Shown here: positions 1 to 7,245 of the stretch, piece after piece | Layout: the number at the start of each line of letters is the position of its first letter | How positions within the stretch are numbered: the stretch's first letter is position 1 | The notes under the pieces: generated by a model | The model's database searches: none | The model's input: only the letters and a program-made list of their open reading frames with translations | Told to the model about the DNA's origin: nothing | Assembly: GCF_900188065.1 (NCBI RefSeq) | Contig: NZ_FZNQ01000001.1 | Location: forward strand, 1 to 64,000 | Length of the DNA: 64,000 bases | Origin: Halorubrum vacuolatum | GTDB taxonomy: Archaea > Halobacteriota > Halobacteria > Halobacteriales > Haloferacaceae | Direction of reading: 5' to 3' | Program-made: the position numbers and the translations under genes

Positions 1-86
1 TCCCGCCGTGCAGTCATCGGTGGTTTGCGTCATCTAGTGACGGCGCGTATCCCCGCCGTAAACGGCGAGGTTTTGCGCCTGCTCAT
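1..86 (+). mobile_element. Partial IS200/IS605-type element end with hairpin
   Basis: The stretch ends in an imperfect hairpin at 51-70 (CCCCGCCG, loop TAAA, CGGCGAGG, one mismatch). This resembles the GC-rich hairpin that follows tnpB in haloarchaeal IS200/IS605 (IS1341-type) elements. It abuts the point where an aspartoacylase-like reading frame stops abruptly at 83-86, which fits an insertion. No tnpB protein is readable in the 50 bases before the hairpin, so the element identity is inferred from the hairpin and the broken gene only. Confidence 0.4.
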
Positions 87-274
87 CCGATAAACACCGT
101 CGGTCCATCGTCGACACCGTTCACGATCGTCACCGGGATCTCGATCGCGTCCCCGAGGTAGGTCTCTGAGACCTCATACCGGAGGTGTCGCTTCTTCCCG
201 GGTGCGACCTCGCTCTCGAACCGGAACGGATCGGTCCGGCCAGGCGTCCGCGTTCCTGTGTCGTTTTCGGCCAT
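83..274 (-). pseudogene. Truncated aspartoacylase/succinylglutamate desuccinylase family N-terminus
   Basis: The frame begins MAENDTGTRTPGR and continues with a stretch typical of the start of AstE/AspA-family zinc carboxypeptidase-like proteins, including the segment DGPTVFI. In full-length homologues that segment leads directly into the first zinc-binding motif (HGDE or HGNE). Here a TGA follows one residue later and the downstream sequence is the hairpin region of a possible insertion element. About 63 residues remain, too few for any catalysis. It lies about 90 nt downstream of phnE on the same strand and may once have been cotranscribed with it. An upstream in-frame ATG exists at 283. 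Confidence 0.5.
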
Positions 275-364
275 ACAACCCACGGGCGGGCAGTCCTCTT
301 GAAGCCTCTCGTGGGCGGTCGTTGCGATCCCGTGGCGTTCCTCCGCGTTCAGGCGGAGACGGAG

Positions 365-1282
365 TCAATCTCGGGCAGCACGTCGGTCCGCGTCGAGTGC
401 ATCACGCAGGAGCGTGGCGACGGCCTCGACGGCAACGACGAGAACCAGAATGATCAGGATCGCCGCCATGACGCGCGTGTAGTTCCTGGCGTTGAACGCC
501 ATGATCAGCGGGTAGCCGATCCCGCCGGCGCCGACGATGCCGAGCACCGAACTCTTCCGGGCGTTAAGCTCGAGATAAAACAGCGTCCAGGCGACGTACG
601 CGGTCGTCACCTGTGGACGTCGGGCCGCCCACGTCGTCGCGAGGAGGCCCGCTCCGGTCGACATCACGGCTTCGACGGGCCGAGGGTCGATCTCCTCCAT
701 CTCGTCGGCGAACAGCCGACCGAGGTCACCGATCGTCCCCATGGCGATCGCGAGGACGCCGGCGACAGGTCCCAATCCGGCGAGGATCACGAACAACAAG
801 GCGTAGACCATACTCGGGACCGCCCGGATCGTCCCCAGGAGGAGGCGAAGGGGGCCGTGAACCGGTCTCGGTGTCACGTTGCCTGCCGCGAGGACGCCGA
901 GACAGAACGCCAGTGGCAGTCCGATCGCCGTTCCGACGGCCGCAATGGCGAGCGTTTCGATCGCCGCCCAGCCGAGCGCTGGCCCGTCCCCTTGGAACTC
1001 GGCGAGCAGTTCCGACGGGACGAGCATCTCCTCAAGCAGGACGGATTGCAAGTTTCCACGGTGCTCCCAGAGGTATCCGAGGTCGAACCCGAGCCAGGTG
1101 GCCGTGTAGACGACCGTTGCGAGGAGGCCGACGACGACGACGAGTCGCCGAAGCTGTCTTCGACGCCACGTGCGCTGGACCTGCTTGAGTTCGTGTTCGA
1201 CGTCCGGAGGGTCCTCGGAACGTGTGTGGGTCCCTTCGGATGGTGTATCGCCCCTGTCGGCCGCCTGTTCGTGATCAGCCAC
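365..1282 (-). CDS. phnE: Phosphonate/phosphate-type ABC transporter permease PhnE
   Basis: A 305-residue integral membrane permease. A basic, soluble N-terminus (about 45 residues) precedes roughly six membrane segments. The binding-protein-dependent permease loop lies in the middle, around the segment DEMEEIDPRPVEAV, followed by the GIVGAGGIGYPL motif that is characteristic of PhnE. The start chosen is GTG at 1282, which overlaps the end of phnC by 8 nt, the usual arrangement of coupled ABC genes; a longer frame exists upstream but runs inside phnC. It should form the channel for an organophosphonate or related phosphorus compound. No C-P lyase genes are visible here, so the substrate is uncertain. 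Confidence 0.85.
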   Translation of the reverse strand: MADHEQAADRGDTPSEGTHTRSEDPPDVEHELKQVQRTWRRRQLRRLVVVVGLLATVVYTATWLGFDLGYLWEHRGNLQSVLLEEMLVPSELLAEFQGDGPALGWAAIETLAIAAVGTAIGLPLAFCLGVLAAGNVTPRPVHGPLRLLLGTIRAVPSMVYALLFVILAGLGPVAGVLAIAMGTIGDLGRLFADEMEEIDPRPVEAVMSTGAGLLATTWAARRPQVTTAYVAWTLFYLELNARKSSVLGIVGAGGIGYPLIMAFNARNYTRVMAAILIILVLVVAVEAVATLLRDALDADRRAARD

Positions 1283-1979
1283 CGTCGTACACCTCGAGAA
1301 TGCGCTCTTGGCCGACGTCGGCAGCCGATGCATCGAGAACGAGACGGCCGTCGTCGAGGCCGAGGTACCGATCGGCGACCGCTCGGGCGAGTGCAGGCTG
1401 GTGGAGGCTGACCAGACCGACCAGCGACTCCTCCCTGACGACTTCGGCGAGCAACTCGAGGACCGTGCGACCGGTCTCGGGGTCAAGCGAGGCGACGGGT
1501 TCGTCCGCGAGCAGAACCCGTGGCTCCTGCTGGAGGGCCCGAGCGATCCCCACGCGTTGCTTTTCGCCACCGGAGAGATCCCCAACCCGGCGGTCGGCGT
1601 ACCCGCCGAGCCCGACCGCGTGGAGGCGTTCGATGGCCTGCCGTTTGGCGGTCGGTGCGTGCCACCCGACCAGTTCCCGCCAAGCCGGCTCTCGGCCGAG
1701 CCCGCCGTCGAGGACGTTCTCGAGGACGGACTTGCGCTCAAGGAGCGCCCCTTCCTGAAAGACCAAGGCGACGTCCGTCGGACCGAGTGGTCGCTCGTTG
1801 AGCGTGATAGTCCCTCGATCCGGTCGCTCGAGACCATCGAGACAGCGGAGTAACGTGGTCTTACCGGCCCCGGATCGACCGACGAGAACCGCCAACTCGC
1901 CGGGCTGGAGCGTCACGGAGACGGAACTGACCGCCCGGGCATCGTCGTATCGTTTCTTGAGGTCGGTGACGGTGAGCAT
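1275..1979 (-). CDS. phnC: Phosphonate-type ABC transporter ATP-binding protein PhnC
   Basis: A 234-residue ATPase with Walker A GRSGAGKT (residues 34-41), Q-loop FQ (about 73), signature LSGGE (135-139), Walker B VLLADE (155-160) and a switch His in SLHQP. This matches the PhnC subfamily and energises import through PhnE. The start is ATG 1979, preceded at about 10 nt by a GGAGG ribosome binding site (CCTCC at 1991-1995 on the plus strand). The open frame continues upstream through a 21-bp repeat, but no start codon there is as good. It lies between phnD and phnE in one leftward operon. Confidence 0.9.
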   Translation of the reverse strand: MLTVTDLKKRYDDARAVSSVSVTLQPGELAVLVGRSGAGKTTLLRCLDGLERPDRGTITLNERPLGPTDVALVFQEGALLERKSVLENVLDGGLGREPAWRELVGWHAPTAKRQAIERLHAVGLGGYADRRVGDLSGGEKQRVGIARALQQEPRVLLADEPVASLDPETGRTVLELLAEVVREESLVGLVSLHQPALARAVADRYLGLDDGRLVLDASAADVGQERILEVYDGG

Positions 1980-2000
1980 CGTTCGTGTCGCCTCCCTGTG

Positions 2001-2081
2001 GTCGGGTGCCGTTTCGAGGTCGCCGGGTTCCGTTTCGAGGTCCCCGGGTGCCGTTTCGAGGTCGCCGGCTACCGTATCGAA
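2001..2081. repeat. 21-bp tandem repeat, about 4 copies, between phnD and phnC
   Basis: Near-identical units containing GCCGTTTCGAGGTC recur at 2001-2018, 2019-2039, 2040-2060 and 2061-2081. Read leftward in the phnC frame they would encode repeats of GDLETAP, but they lie upstream of the best start codon, so they are probably untranslated spacer. The spacer between phnD and phnC would be only about 40 nt without them. Confidence 0.85.
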
Positions 2082-2100
2082 CGAGACGCGGCGGTGGGGA

Positions 2101-3042
2101 TCAGTCGGATTCGGCCTCGTCGAGCGTGTCGATATCGACGCCCATCTCGATCGCGATTTCGCGCGTCTGGTCGTAAAGGTCCGCGTCGAACTCCCCGTAC
2201 TCGTCGACGCGGTGGTCCTCGAGGTGCTCCTCGGGGGTGTCATGGAGTCGGTCGGCCACTGCCTCGCGGACCTCATCCGGTGTGTCGGGTGTCGCGACGA
2301 CGACGTCGAACGGGATCGGGTCACTCTCCCCGATGACCTCGAGATCGGCGTCGGTCTCGTCCGGCTCGGGATGCTCGAAGTCGCCGTAGGCGGCGGCAGC
2401 CACGTGGCCCTGTTCGAGTGCGGTCAGTGCGCTCCCGTGACCGCCGGCCCACTCGACCTCGACGTCCTCGGCTTCCGTGTTGACGTCGCCGGCGTCGATC
2501 CCTGCTTCACGAAGCGTGTACTGCGGGAAGATACCGCCGCTAGCCGAGAGCGGATCGACGAGGGCGAGCGTCTCACCGTCGAGGTCCTCGAGTGATTCGA
2601 TTCCGGTCTCAGCGCGGGTAACGATGTAGGTCCGGTAGGAGTCGCTCCCGTGCGACCAGTTGACCGCGAGCGGGTGGACGCCGTCCTCCTGCGCGAGGGC
2701 GAAGATCATCGGCGAGAGGTTCCCGATTTCGCTATGCCCCTGAACGACGCTCTCGACGGCAGCCGCGTAACTGGTCGTCTCCTGACCCGCCACGGCGTCG
2801 ACACCGTCGAACCCATCCTCAAGCCATTCGAACGTGCCGGCGTATTGCGTCTCGAGGTCCTCGAGGTCCTGAAACGGCGGCAACGCGAACCCGATCTCGC
2901 CGCCGGACCACTCGCCGACCGGATCGTCCGTGTCAAGGCCGGTGTCGTCGCCATTCGTCCCGTCATCGTTCCCACCGAGACAGCCAGCGACGCCCGTGAG
3001 AAGTGCGCCTCCGGCAACCCCAAGATAGCTTCGTCTGTTCAC
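2101..3042 (-). CDS. phnD: Phosphonate-type ABC transporter substrate-binding lipoprotein PhnD
   Basis: A secreted binding protein of about 313 residues. The N-terminus (NRRSYLGVAGG) has a hydrophobic core and a lipobox ending TGVAGC, so the protein is probably anchored by lipid at the outer face. An acidic Asp/Gly/Thr linker follows, then a PhnD/TauT-type periplasmic-binding fold with the segment ETLALVDPLSASGG, typical of PhnD proteins. GTG 3042 is chosen because it places the charged region directly before the hydrophobic core; an ATG at 3087 would add 15 residues. First gene of the phnD-phnC-phnE operon; it should deliver the phosphorus substrate to PhnE. Confidence 0.85.
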   Translation of the reverse strand: MNRRSYLGVAGGALLTGVAGCLGGNDDGTNGDDTGLDTDDPVGEWSGGEIGFALPPFQDLEDLETQYAGTFEWLEDGFDGVDAVAGQETTSYAAAVESVVQGHSEIGNLSPMIFALAQEDGVHPLAVNWSHGSDSYRTYIVTRAETGIESLEDLDGETLALVDPLSASGGIFPQYTLREAGIDAGDVNTEAEDVEVEWAGGHGSALTALEQGHVAAAAYGDFEHPEPDETDADLEVIGESDPIPFDVVVATPDTPDEVREAVADRLHDTPEEHLEDHRVDEYGEFDADLYDQTREIAIEMGVDIDTLDEAESD

Positions 3043-3201
3043 GCAGATGCCTCGGAACCACCCACAGATAACACCCACGAATATCATCCGTGAAGAAGCG
3101 TCTGTGATCGCATGCGGTCTGGACAGCGGAACGTCGACGGATCGAATCGACTGAAGCCCCCCGGACGCTGACCGTTGCTACCGTGGCCCCGTCGGTCCCT
3201 C

Positions 3202-3219
3202 CCCCGTTGGTCAACGGGG
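3202..3219. other. Perfect 8-bp inverted repeat in intergenic region
   Basis: CCCCGTTG, a 2-nt spacer, then CAACGGGG. It sits about 60 nt before the start of the membrane-protein gene at 3280 and about 160 nt upstream of the divergent phnD. It has no following T-run, so it looks more like an operator or a structural element than a terminator. Function is not shown by the sequence. Confidence 0.5.
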
Positions 3220-3279
3220 AACGGGCGTTCACCGACGATCCCCCGAGGGTTCTTATCGGAAAGCGCCGCCAGTCGGCCC

Positions 3280-3798
3280 ATGTCATCCATACGCCCGACC
3301 GGTGCCGGCTTCGATACGTCCCACGAGGATCGCCGAGGGGAGACGGACTCACCCCGCCTGAACGGCGAGGAGCAGTACCCGTCCCGTGCAGATCCGACGA
3401 CGCAGTCGGCAAGGATCGCCGAGTCCAACGTCCGCGAGCGGTTCAGCGGGAGACGGATCGCCGGCGGACGAGGCGGGGGATACCGATCCGCGGGAGCTTG
3501 GCGGCCGAACGCCGTCGCCCTCCTCGGGCTCGTGCTGGTCGTCGTCGGCTTCGTGGCCGTTCCGACGGTAGTCCTCATCGAGCGGCTGTCCACGGCGGTC
3601 AGCACGGGAGCGCTCGGGAACGGTGTCGGCCCGATGGGCGGTGTCACGACTGGGATCACATCGGCCGGGCAAATGCCGATCATTCACGGGCCGCTCAGGC
3701 TGCTGCGAAACGTCGCGCTCCTTGTCGCCGGACTCATCGCTGGCATCGGGGTCTCCGTGCTCGGACTCGTCACCCTTCGAGCGCTCATCCGGCGGTGA
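3280..3798 (+). CDS. Hypothetical haloarchaeal membrane protein (two TM segments)
   Basis: 172 residues from ATG 3280, an in-frame start that removes an unlikely arginine- and proline-rich leader. A charged cytoplasmic-like N-terminus of about 75 residues is followed by a hydrophobic segment (AVALLGLVLVVVGFVAVPTV), a Gly-rich loop of about 45 residues and a second hydrophobic segment near the C-terminus that ends in two arginines. I do not recognise a family. It is divergent from the phn operon and has its own spacing to the redoxin gene, so no operon partner is evident. Codon use and composition look like the neighbours, so it is probably a real gene. Confidence 0.55.
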   Translation: MSSIRPTGAGFDTSHEDRRGETDSPRLNGEEQYPSRADPTTQSARIAESNVRERFSGRRIAGGRGGGYRSAGAWRPNAVALLGLVLVVVGFVAVPTVVLIERLSTAVSTGALGNGVGPMGGVTTGITSAGQMPIIHGPLRLLRNVALLVAGLIAGIGVSVLGLVTLRALIRR

Positions 3799-3860
3799 CC
3801 GACGGCGCGTTCCGATCGATCGCTCGGAACGCCTTTCCGCACGGGGCCGGAAGGGGTGAT

Positions 3861-4439
3861 ATGGCGCTTATGGAATCCGACTCGGAACTCGAACGCGGCG
3901 ATATCGCTCCGTCCTTCGAGCTACCCGGCACGGACGGTGAGACGTACACGCTGGAGAACTTTACCGGGAAGGCTCTCCTCGTCGTCTTCACCTGTAACCA
4001 CTGTCCGTACGCGGTGGCGAAGTTCGACGTCCTCAACCGGCTTGCCGCCGAGTACGACGACCTCGACGTCGTCGGCATAAACCCGAACGACGCCGACGAA
4101 AAGGCGGACGATTCCTTCGAACGGATGCGTGAGTACGTCGCTGACGGTCGGATCGCCTACGACGCGTACCTTCGGGACGAAGACGGCGCGGTCGCCGCCG
4201 CCTACGGCGCGGTCTGTACGCCCGACCCGTTCCTCTTCGGTCGCGACGACGGGGGGACATGGCGGCTCCGATATCACGGTCGACTCGACGACGCGTTGAA
4301 TCCGGAGGAGGAGCCGACGGAGTCCTATATTCGGCCGGCGGTCGAGTCGGTCCGTGCCGGCGAGGAGGTCTCGATCCCGGACCGGCCCTCGCGGGGCTGT
4401 TCGATCAAGTGGCCGCCGGAAGCACCGACCGACAGCTGA
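3861..4439 (+). CDS. Thioredoxin-like redoxin (AhpC/TSA family)
   Basis: 192 residues. The N-terminus APSFELPGTDGETY is the usual opening of redoxin/peroxiredoxin folds, followed by the active-site motif FTCNHCPYA with a CxxC (Cys-Asn-His-Cys). The NHCPY form is seen in a class of redoxins annotated as thioredoxin-family proteins rather than true peroxidases. A third Cys lies in AVCTPDPFLF near the cis-Pro loop, and another near the C-terminus (RGCSIKW). Likely role: thiol-disulfide exchange or peroxide defence in the cytoplasm. GGAAGGGGTGAT precedes ATG 3861; ATG 3870 is an alternative. It is convergent with the gene at 4478. Confidence 0.8.
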   Translation: MALMESDSELERGDIAPSFELPGTDGETYTLENFTGKALLVVFTCNHCPYAVAKFDVLNRLAAEYDDLDVVGINPNDADEKADDSFERMREYVADGRIAYDAYLRDEDGAVAAAYGAVCTPDPFLFGRDDGGTWRLRYHGRLDDALNPEEEPTESYIRPAVESVRAGEEVSIPDRPSRGCSIKWPPEAPTDS

Positions 4440-4477
4440 AGGGCCCCGCGGACCGTTCCGGTTGGCGCCGAAAACGA

Positions 4478-4963
4478 TCAGTCGCCGCTTCCGTCGGCCC
4501 CGGCTCTTTTATCGCTGCCGTCCGCCTCGTTCCCATCCTCCAGCCGTTCGAGCGTCTCGTGGGCGTTCTCGACGGCGGCGTCCTTCTTCGCGGGATACGC
4601 CTCGACCTTCGCGCGGACGGTGATGCCGTCACCGAGCCGGATATCGCCCCCGAAGGCGGCCTGTTTGTCCAGCCGGAGAAAGAGCGCGCACTTCTCGTCG
4701 ATGCGCTCGTCGAGTTCCGCGAGCACGCGGTCGAGGCCTTCGAGGTCGGCGAGTCGGTCGAGGACGTGACGCATCCCGTCCGCGGTCTCGATCCTCGTGG
4801 AGAGGATGACGATCCGGTCGCCATGGTGGCCAACGTTCTCGACGCGATCGATGTCGGCGTCCTCCGGGAGCAACTCGCGAAGCGCCTGCTCGACACGCTT
4901 CTCGTCCTCCGTCGCGTACGCGAACGTGCGGAGGTCGACGTAGTGAAAGGGGATTCTGGGCAT
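4478..4963 (-). CDS. RNA-binding protein, COG1325 (archaeal exosome-associated family)
   Basis: 161 residues. The start PFHYVDLRTFAYATEDEKRVEQAL and the segment GHHGDRIVILSTRI are characteristic of the COG1325/DUF54 family of RNA-binding proteins that resemble ribosomal L5-type folds. A C-terminal acidic tail of about 30 residues (DGNEADGSDK) is a haloarchaeal extension. The predicted role is RNA binding in rRNA or exosome metabolism; exact function is not established from sequence. It is transcribed leftward, upstream of the small gene at 5042 on the same strand but separated from it. Confidence 0.8.
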   Translation of the reverse strand: MPRIPFHYVDLRTFAYATEDEKRVEQALRELLPEDADIDRVENVGHHGDRIVILSTRIETADGMRHVLDRLADLEGLDRVLAELDERIDEKCALFLRLDKQAAFGGDIRLGDGITVRAKVEAYPAKKDAAVENAHETLERLEDGNEADGSDKRAGADGSGD

Positions 4964-5041
4964 GATTGGTGAGTCCGGCCGTCCACGGTGCGTCGGCGGT
5001 AGGGTGCCGATCGATGGACGATCGATGGGGGGTCCGAGCGG

Positions 5042-5230
5042 TTATTCCTCGTCGTCGACGGCTTCAAGCGCGTCCTCGGGGATGCCGGTTTCCTGGCCGT
5101 CCTCAAAGCTCACGGTGTAAGTCGACTCGCCGAACATGGTCTCCATGACCTGCGTGATCGTCCCGGCATCACCGTCGTACTCGCTGTGTTTGTCGTGCAG
5201 GACGACCTCATCATCCTTCTCAAAGCTCAT
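5042..5230 (-). CDS. Small acidic KOW/SH3-like hypothetical protein
   Basis: 62 residues, starting MSFEKDDEVVLHDKHSEYDG and containing GTITQVMETMFGESTYTVSF. The pattern of a short basic or neutral strand, a Gly-Thr-Ile turn and YTVSFEDGQ resembles KOW or SH3-like barrels that track small ligands or RNA. An acidic tail, DALEAVDDEE, follows. The family is common in haloarchaea but has no assigned function. It precedes the COG1325 gene on the same strand with a 78-nt gap, so cotranscription is possible. The fold assignment is tentative. Confidence 0.65.
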   Translation of the reverse strand: MSFEKDDEVVLHDKHSEYDGDAGTITQVMETMFGESTYTVSFEDGQETGIPEDALEAVDDEE

Positions 5231-5424
5231 AGAATCCCGTTTCCGTGGAACGGTTAAAAGCGCGCGGATCCGGTCCCGAAAGCGCGCACGGGTTCAGCCA
5301 TGGGGTGGCGCAGCCACGGTTATAAAATCGAACGGGATCGGCCGCAGAGGGGTTGGACGGACACGACCGTCGACGAAACGAGGACGGGGCGTCGCATGCA
5401 TCGCGCCGGGCAGCGGTACTGAAC

Positions 5425-6012
5425 TCACCACACGAGCAAGAAGACGAGCGCGGCGAGTGCGATACCGAGCACGACGCCGACGGCGACGAGGACGAGGACG
5501 CTTTCGACGGTGACCGCGACGAGGATCGCGACGAGGATCGCGAGGAACGCGACCACGGCGGCGGGGATCCCGCCGTTCTCCACCAACCGGTCCATCGCAA
5601 CGGCAAGACGCTGGCTCAGCGGCGGTTCGGCGGGGCTCCGTTCGGGCGGCTTCGCGAACGTCTCGTCGACGACGACCTCCTCCGGGCCGCGTTCCGGCGG
5701 CGGCTCGATGGCGACGTCGACGTACGCGACGCCGGAGCCGTAGCCGGTTACCACCTTCAGCTTGCCACGAACGGGCTCCTCCACCTCGTCGGTGGCGATG
5801 TGGACCCGGCGGATCCCCTCGTCCTCGACGAAATGGTTCACCGCGGCGAGCGACGCGACCCGATCGAGATCGTCATCGAGGTGGAGATGCACGTGTGTCG
5901 AGCGGCCGAGGTTCTGCAGCTCGACGGAGAACGGCCTGCTCGTCGTGAACCGGTCCGGTGCCTGAATGGAATGGACGCCGTCCCCATTCAACTCGACGGA
6001 TAGGGTCGCCAC
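5425..6012 (-). CDS. Haloarchaeal membrane protein, two C-terminal TM helices (DUF7524-like)
   Basis: 195 residues. The N-terminal 120 residues look like a beta-rich soluble domain (LSVELNGDGVHSIQAPDRF, then FSVELQNLGRSTHVHLHLDD), similar to Ig-like haloarchaeal domains. A proline- and charge-rich linker (PPPERGPEEV) leads to two very hydrophobic segments (AAVVAFLAILVAILVAV and VLVLVAVGVVLGIALAALV). I recall the family as a haloarchaeal domain of unknown function but cannot confirm the number. The orientation suggests a soluble domain tethered to the membrane. No operon partner is evident on either side. Confidence 0.7.
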   Translation of the reverse strand: MATLSVELNGDGVHSIQAPDRFTTSRPFSVELQNLGRSTHVHLHLDDDLDRVASLAAVNHFVEDEGIRRVHIATDEVEEPVRGKLKVVTGYGSGVAYVDVAIEPPPERGPEEVVVDETFAKPPERSPAEPPLSQRLAVAMDRLVENGGIPAAVVAFLAILVAILVAVTVESVLVLVAVGVVLGIALAALVFLLVW

Positions 6013-6134
6013 AGGTGTCAGGTCGGACCCACGGTAGAAAAAGATTCAGTTCGATCCGGAAGACGGAGGGCTCCGAACGGCCGGAACGGTCTGGCGATTC
6101 GGGTCACCCGTCTCCGCTCAAGTCGGGTGACCGT

Positions 6135-6329
6135 TCAGGCGGTCGCCTCCTCCCGCATATCCGGTGGAAGGAGGTTCGGGATACCGTCTTCGATCGGGTA
6201 GGTCTCCCCGCACTCGGTGCAGGTGAGCGTTCCCTCGAGGATCTCCTCGTCATCTCGCTCGTCGACGTCGAGATCGAGGTCGTGTTTGTCGAGCGGGCAA
6301 CAGATGATGTCCATCAGCGACTCCTTCAT
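6135..6329 (-). CDS. Trm112-like methyltransferase activator
   Basis: 64 residues, MKESLMDIICCPLDKHDLDL, with a zinc-ribbon pattern CCPLDK...CTECGETYPIEDGIPNLLPP. The PIEDGIPNLL segment is diagnostic of the Trm112 family, which forms heterodimers with and stabilises several SAM-dependent methyltransferases acting on tRNA, rRNA and release factor. ATG 6329 gives the family length; an in-frame ATG at 6356 would add nine residues with no family match. It lies beside the diphthamide gene at 6400 on the same strand with a 70-nt gap, so the two may share a transcript from upstream. Confidence 0.85.
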   Translation of the reverse strand: MKESLMDIICCPLDKHDLDLDVDERDDEEILEGTLTCTECGETYPIEDGIPNLLPPDMREEATA

Positions 6330-6399
6330 GTCGCGGGATTGGCCGGGGGCCATCAAAAGCCTGCGGGTTGCCGGAGCGGGAAAGGCGACGGCGACCAGC

Positions 6400-7116
6400 T
6401 CAGACCAGCTCCGCGTCCGTGACCTCGAGGTGACCGCGGTCGCCCTCCCATACCCGTTCGTACGTCAGGTCGATCCGTCGAGCCATATGTGGCCCATCGA
6501 CGACGTACGTCTCGAACTCGCCGCCCTCCCCGAGCGGATGAACCCCGTACTCCTCGCGAAGCGCGAGCAGTTTCGCAAGCGTCTCGTGGTCGTATCGTCG
6601 CCCGAGCCAGGACTCGTCCAGTCCGTATGCGGCCACCTGCACGATCCGGATGTCGAACCCGGCGTCGATCATCGATTCGGCAAGTTCGACGGGGTTTTCA
6701 CCCCAAAGCGGGGCGAACAGGTCGATCCCCAGTCGGTCACACATCCCGCGGATACGGCTCGTCTGAAACTCGCTCTCGACGGCGCCCGCGGTCACGCCCG
6801 CGAGGTCGATCCCCTCCGCCGCGGCGATCTCCGTCAACGCCGCCTCCATCGGGACGAGCTCCGCGTCCCCCTGTGCGCCGGCGTCCTCGACGTCGGCGGC
6901 GCCGAAGTCTGCCGGCTCCACCTCGACGAGGTCGATCCCGATGCTTTCGGCGGCGAGCGGAGCGAGTCGGGTCGCCGGCGTGTGATACATATAGGAGTCG
7001 CCGGCGGGATGAACGGTCAACAGTCGAGTGACCGAAAGCCCCTCCTCCAGCGCCCGATACACCGCCCACGAGGAGTCCTTCCCGCCCGAAAAGAGTCCGA
7101 CCCAGTCTGCGGTCAT
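6400..7116 (-). CDS. dph6: Diphthine--ammonia ligase (Dph6/DUF71 PP-loop ATPase)
   Basis: 238 residues beginning MTADWVGLFSGGKDSSWAVY, with the PP-loop SGGKDS at about residues 10-15. Later, GVTAGAVESEFQTSRIRGMCDRLG and LFAPLWGENPVEL match the DUF71/Dph6 family, which adenylates diphthine and amidates it to diphthamide on elongation factor 2. ATG 7116 is chosen because the PP-loop starts within 10 residues of it; an ATG at 7152 adds an unlikely leader. The diphthine synthase gene dphB lies far away at 50360 in the same window, so the pathway genes are not clustered. It is divergent from the PLP enzyme at 7246. Confidence 0.9.
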   Translation of the reverse strand: MTADWVGLFSGGKDSSWAVYRALEEGLSVTRLLTVHPAGDSYMYHTPATRLAPLAAESIGIDLVEVEPADFGAADVEDAGAQGDAELVPMEAALTEIAAAEGIDLAGVTAGAVESEFQTSRIRGMCDRLGIDLFAPLWGENPVELAESMIDAGFDIRIVQVAAYGLDESWLGRRYDHETLAKLLALREEYGVHPLGEGGEFETYVVDGPHMARRIDLTYERVWEGDRGHLEVTDAELV

Positions 7117-7209
7117 ACACGATTTGAGCGGCCCGATGGGTAAAGCATCCACGATCGTCGGATCATCCCTCCGAGTTATACCGAGAACGGCCAGTTATTA
7201 CTCTAAAAT

Positions 7210-7220
7210 GATAAATTATT
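7210..7220 (+). promoter_or_regulatory. TATA-like promoter for the gene at 7246
   Basis: GATAAATTATT, an A/T-rich run in high-GC surroundings, ends 25 nt before ATG 7246. This is the distance expected for a leaderless haloarchaeal transcript. The A/T-rich stretch 7196-7221 also lies upstream of the divergent dph6 gene. Confidence 0.5.
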
Positions 7221-7245
7221 ACAGCCACGGCCGCGATCGGTCGAC

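Noticed and set aside
185-1411. Long plus-strand frame of 408 codons opposite phnE
   Set aside because: It is Arg/Asp/His-rich with no family match and lies antisense to a clear membrane permease; such mirror frames are common in high-GC haloarchaeal DNA.
1980-2324. N-terminal extension of PhnC through the 21-bp repeat
   Set aside because: The frame is open but a GGAGG ribosome site precedes ATG 1979, the extension lacks ABC homology and would overlap phnD.
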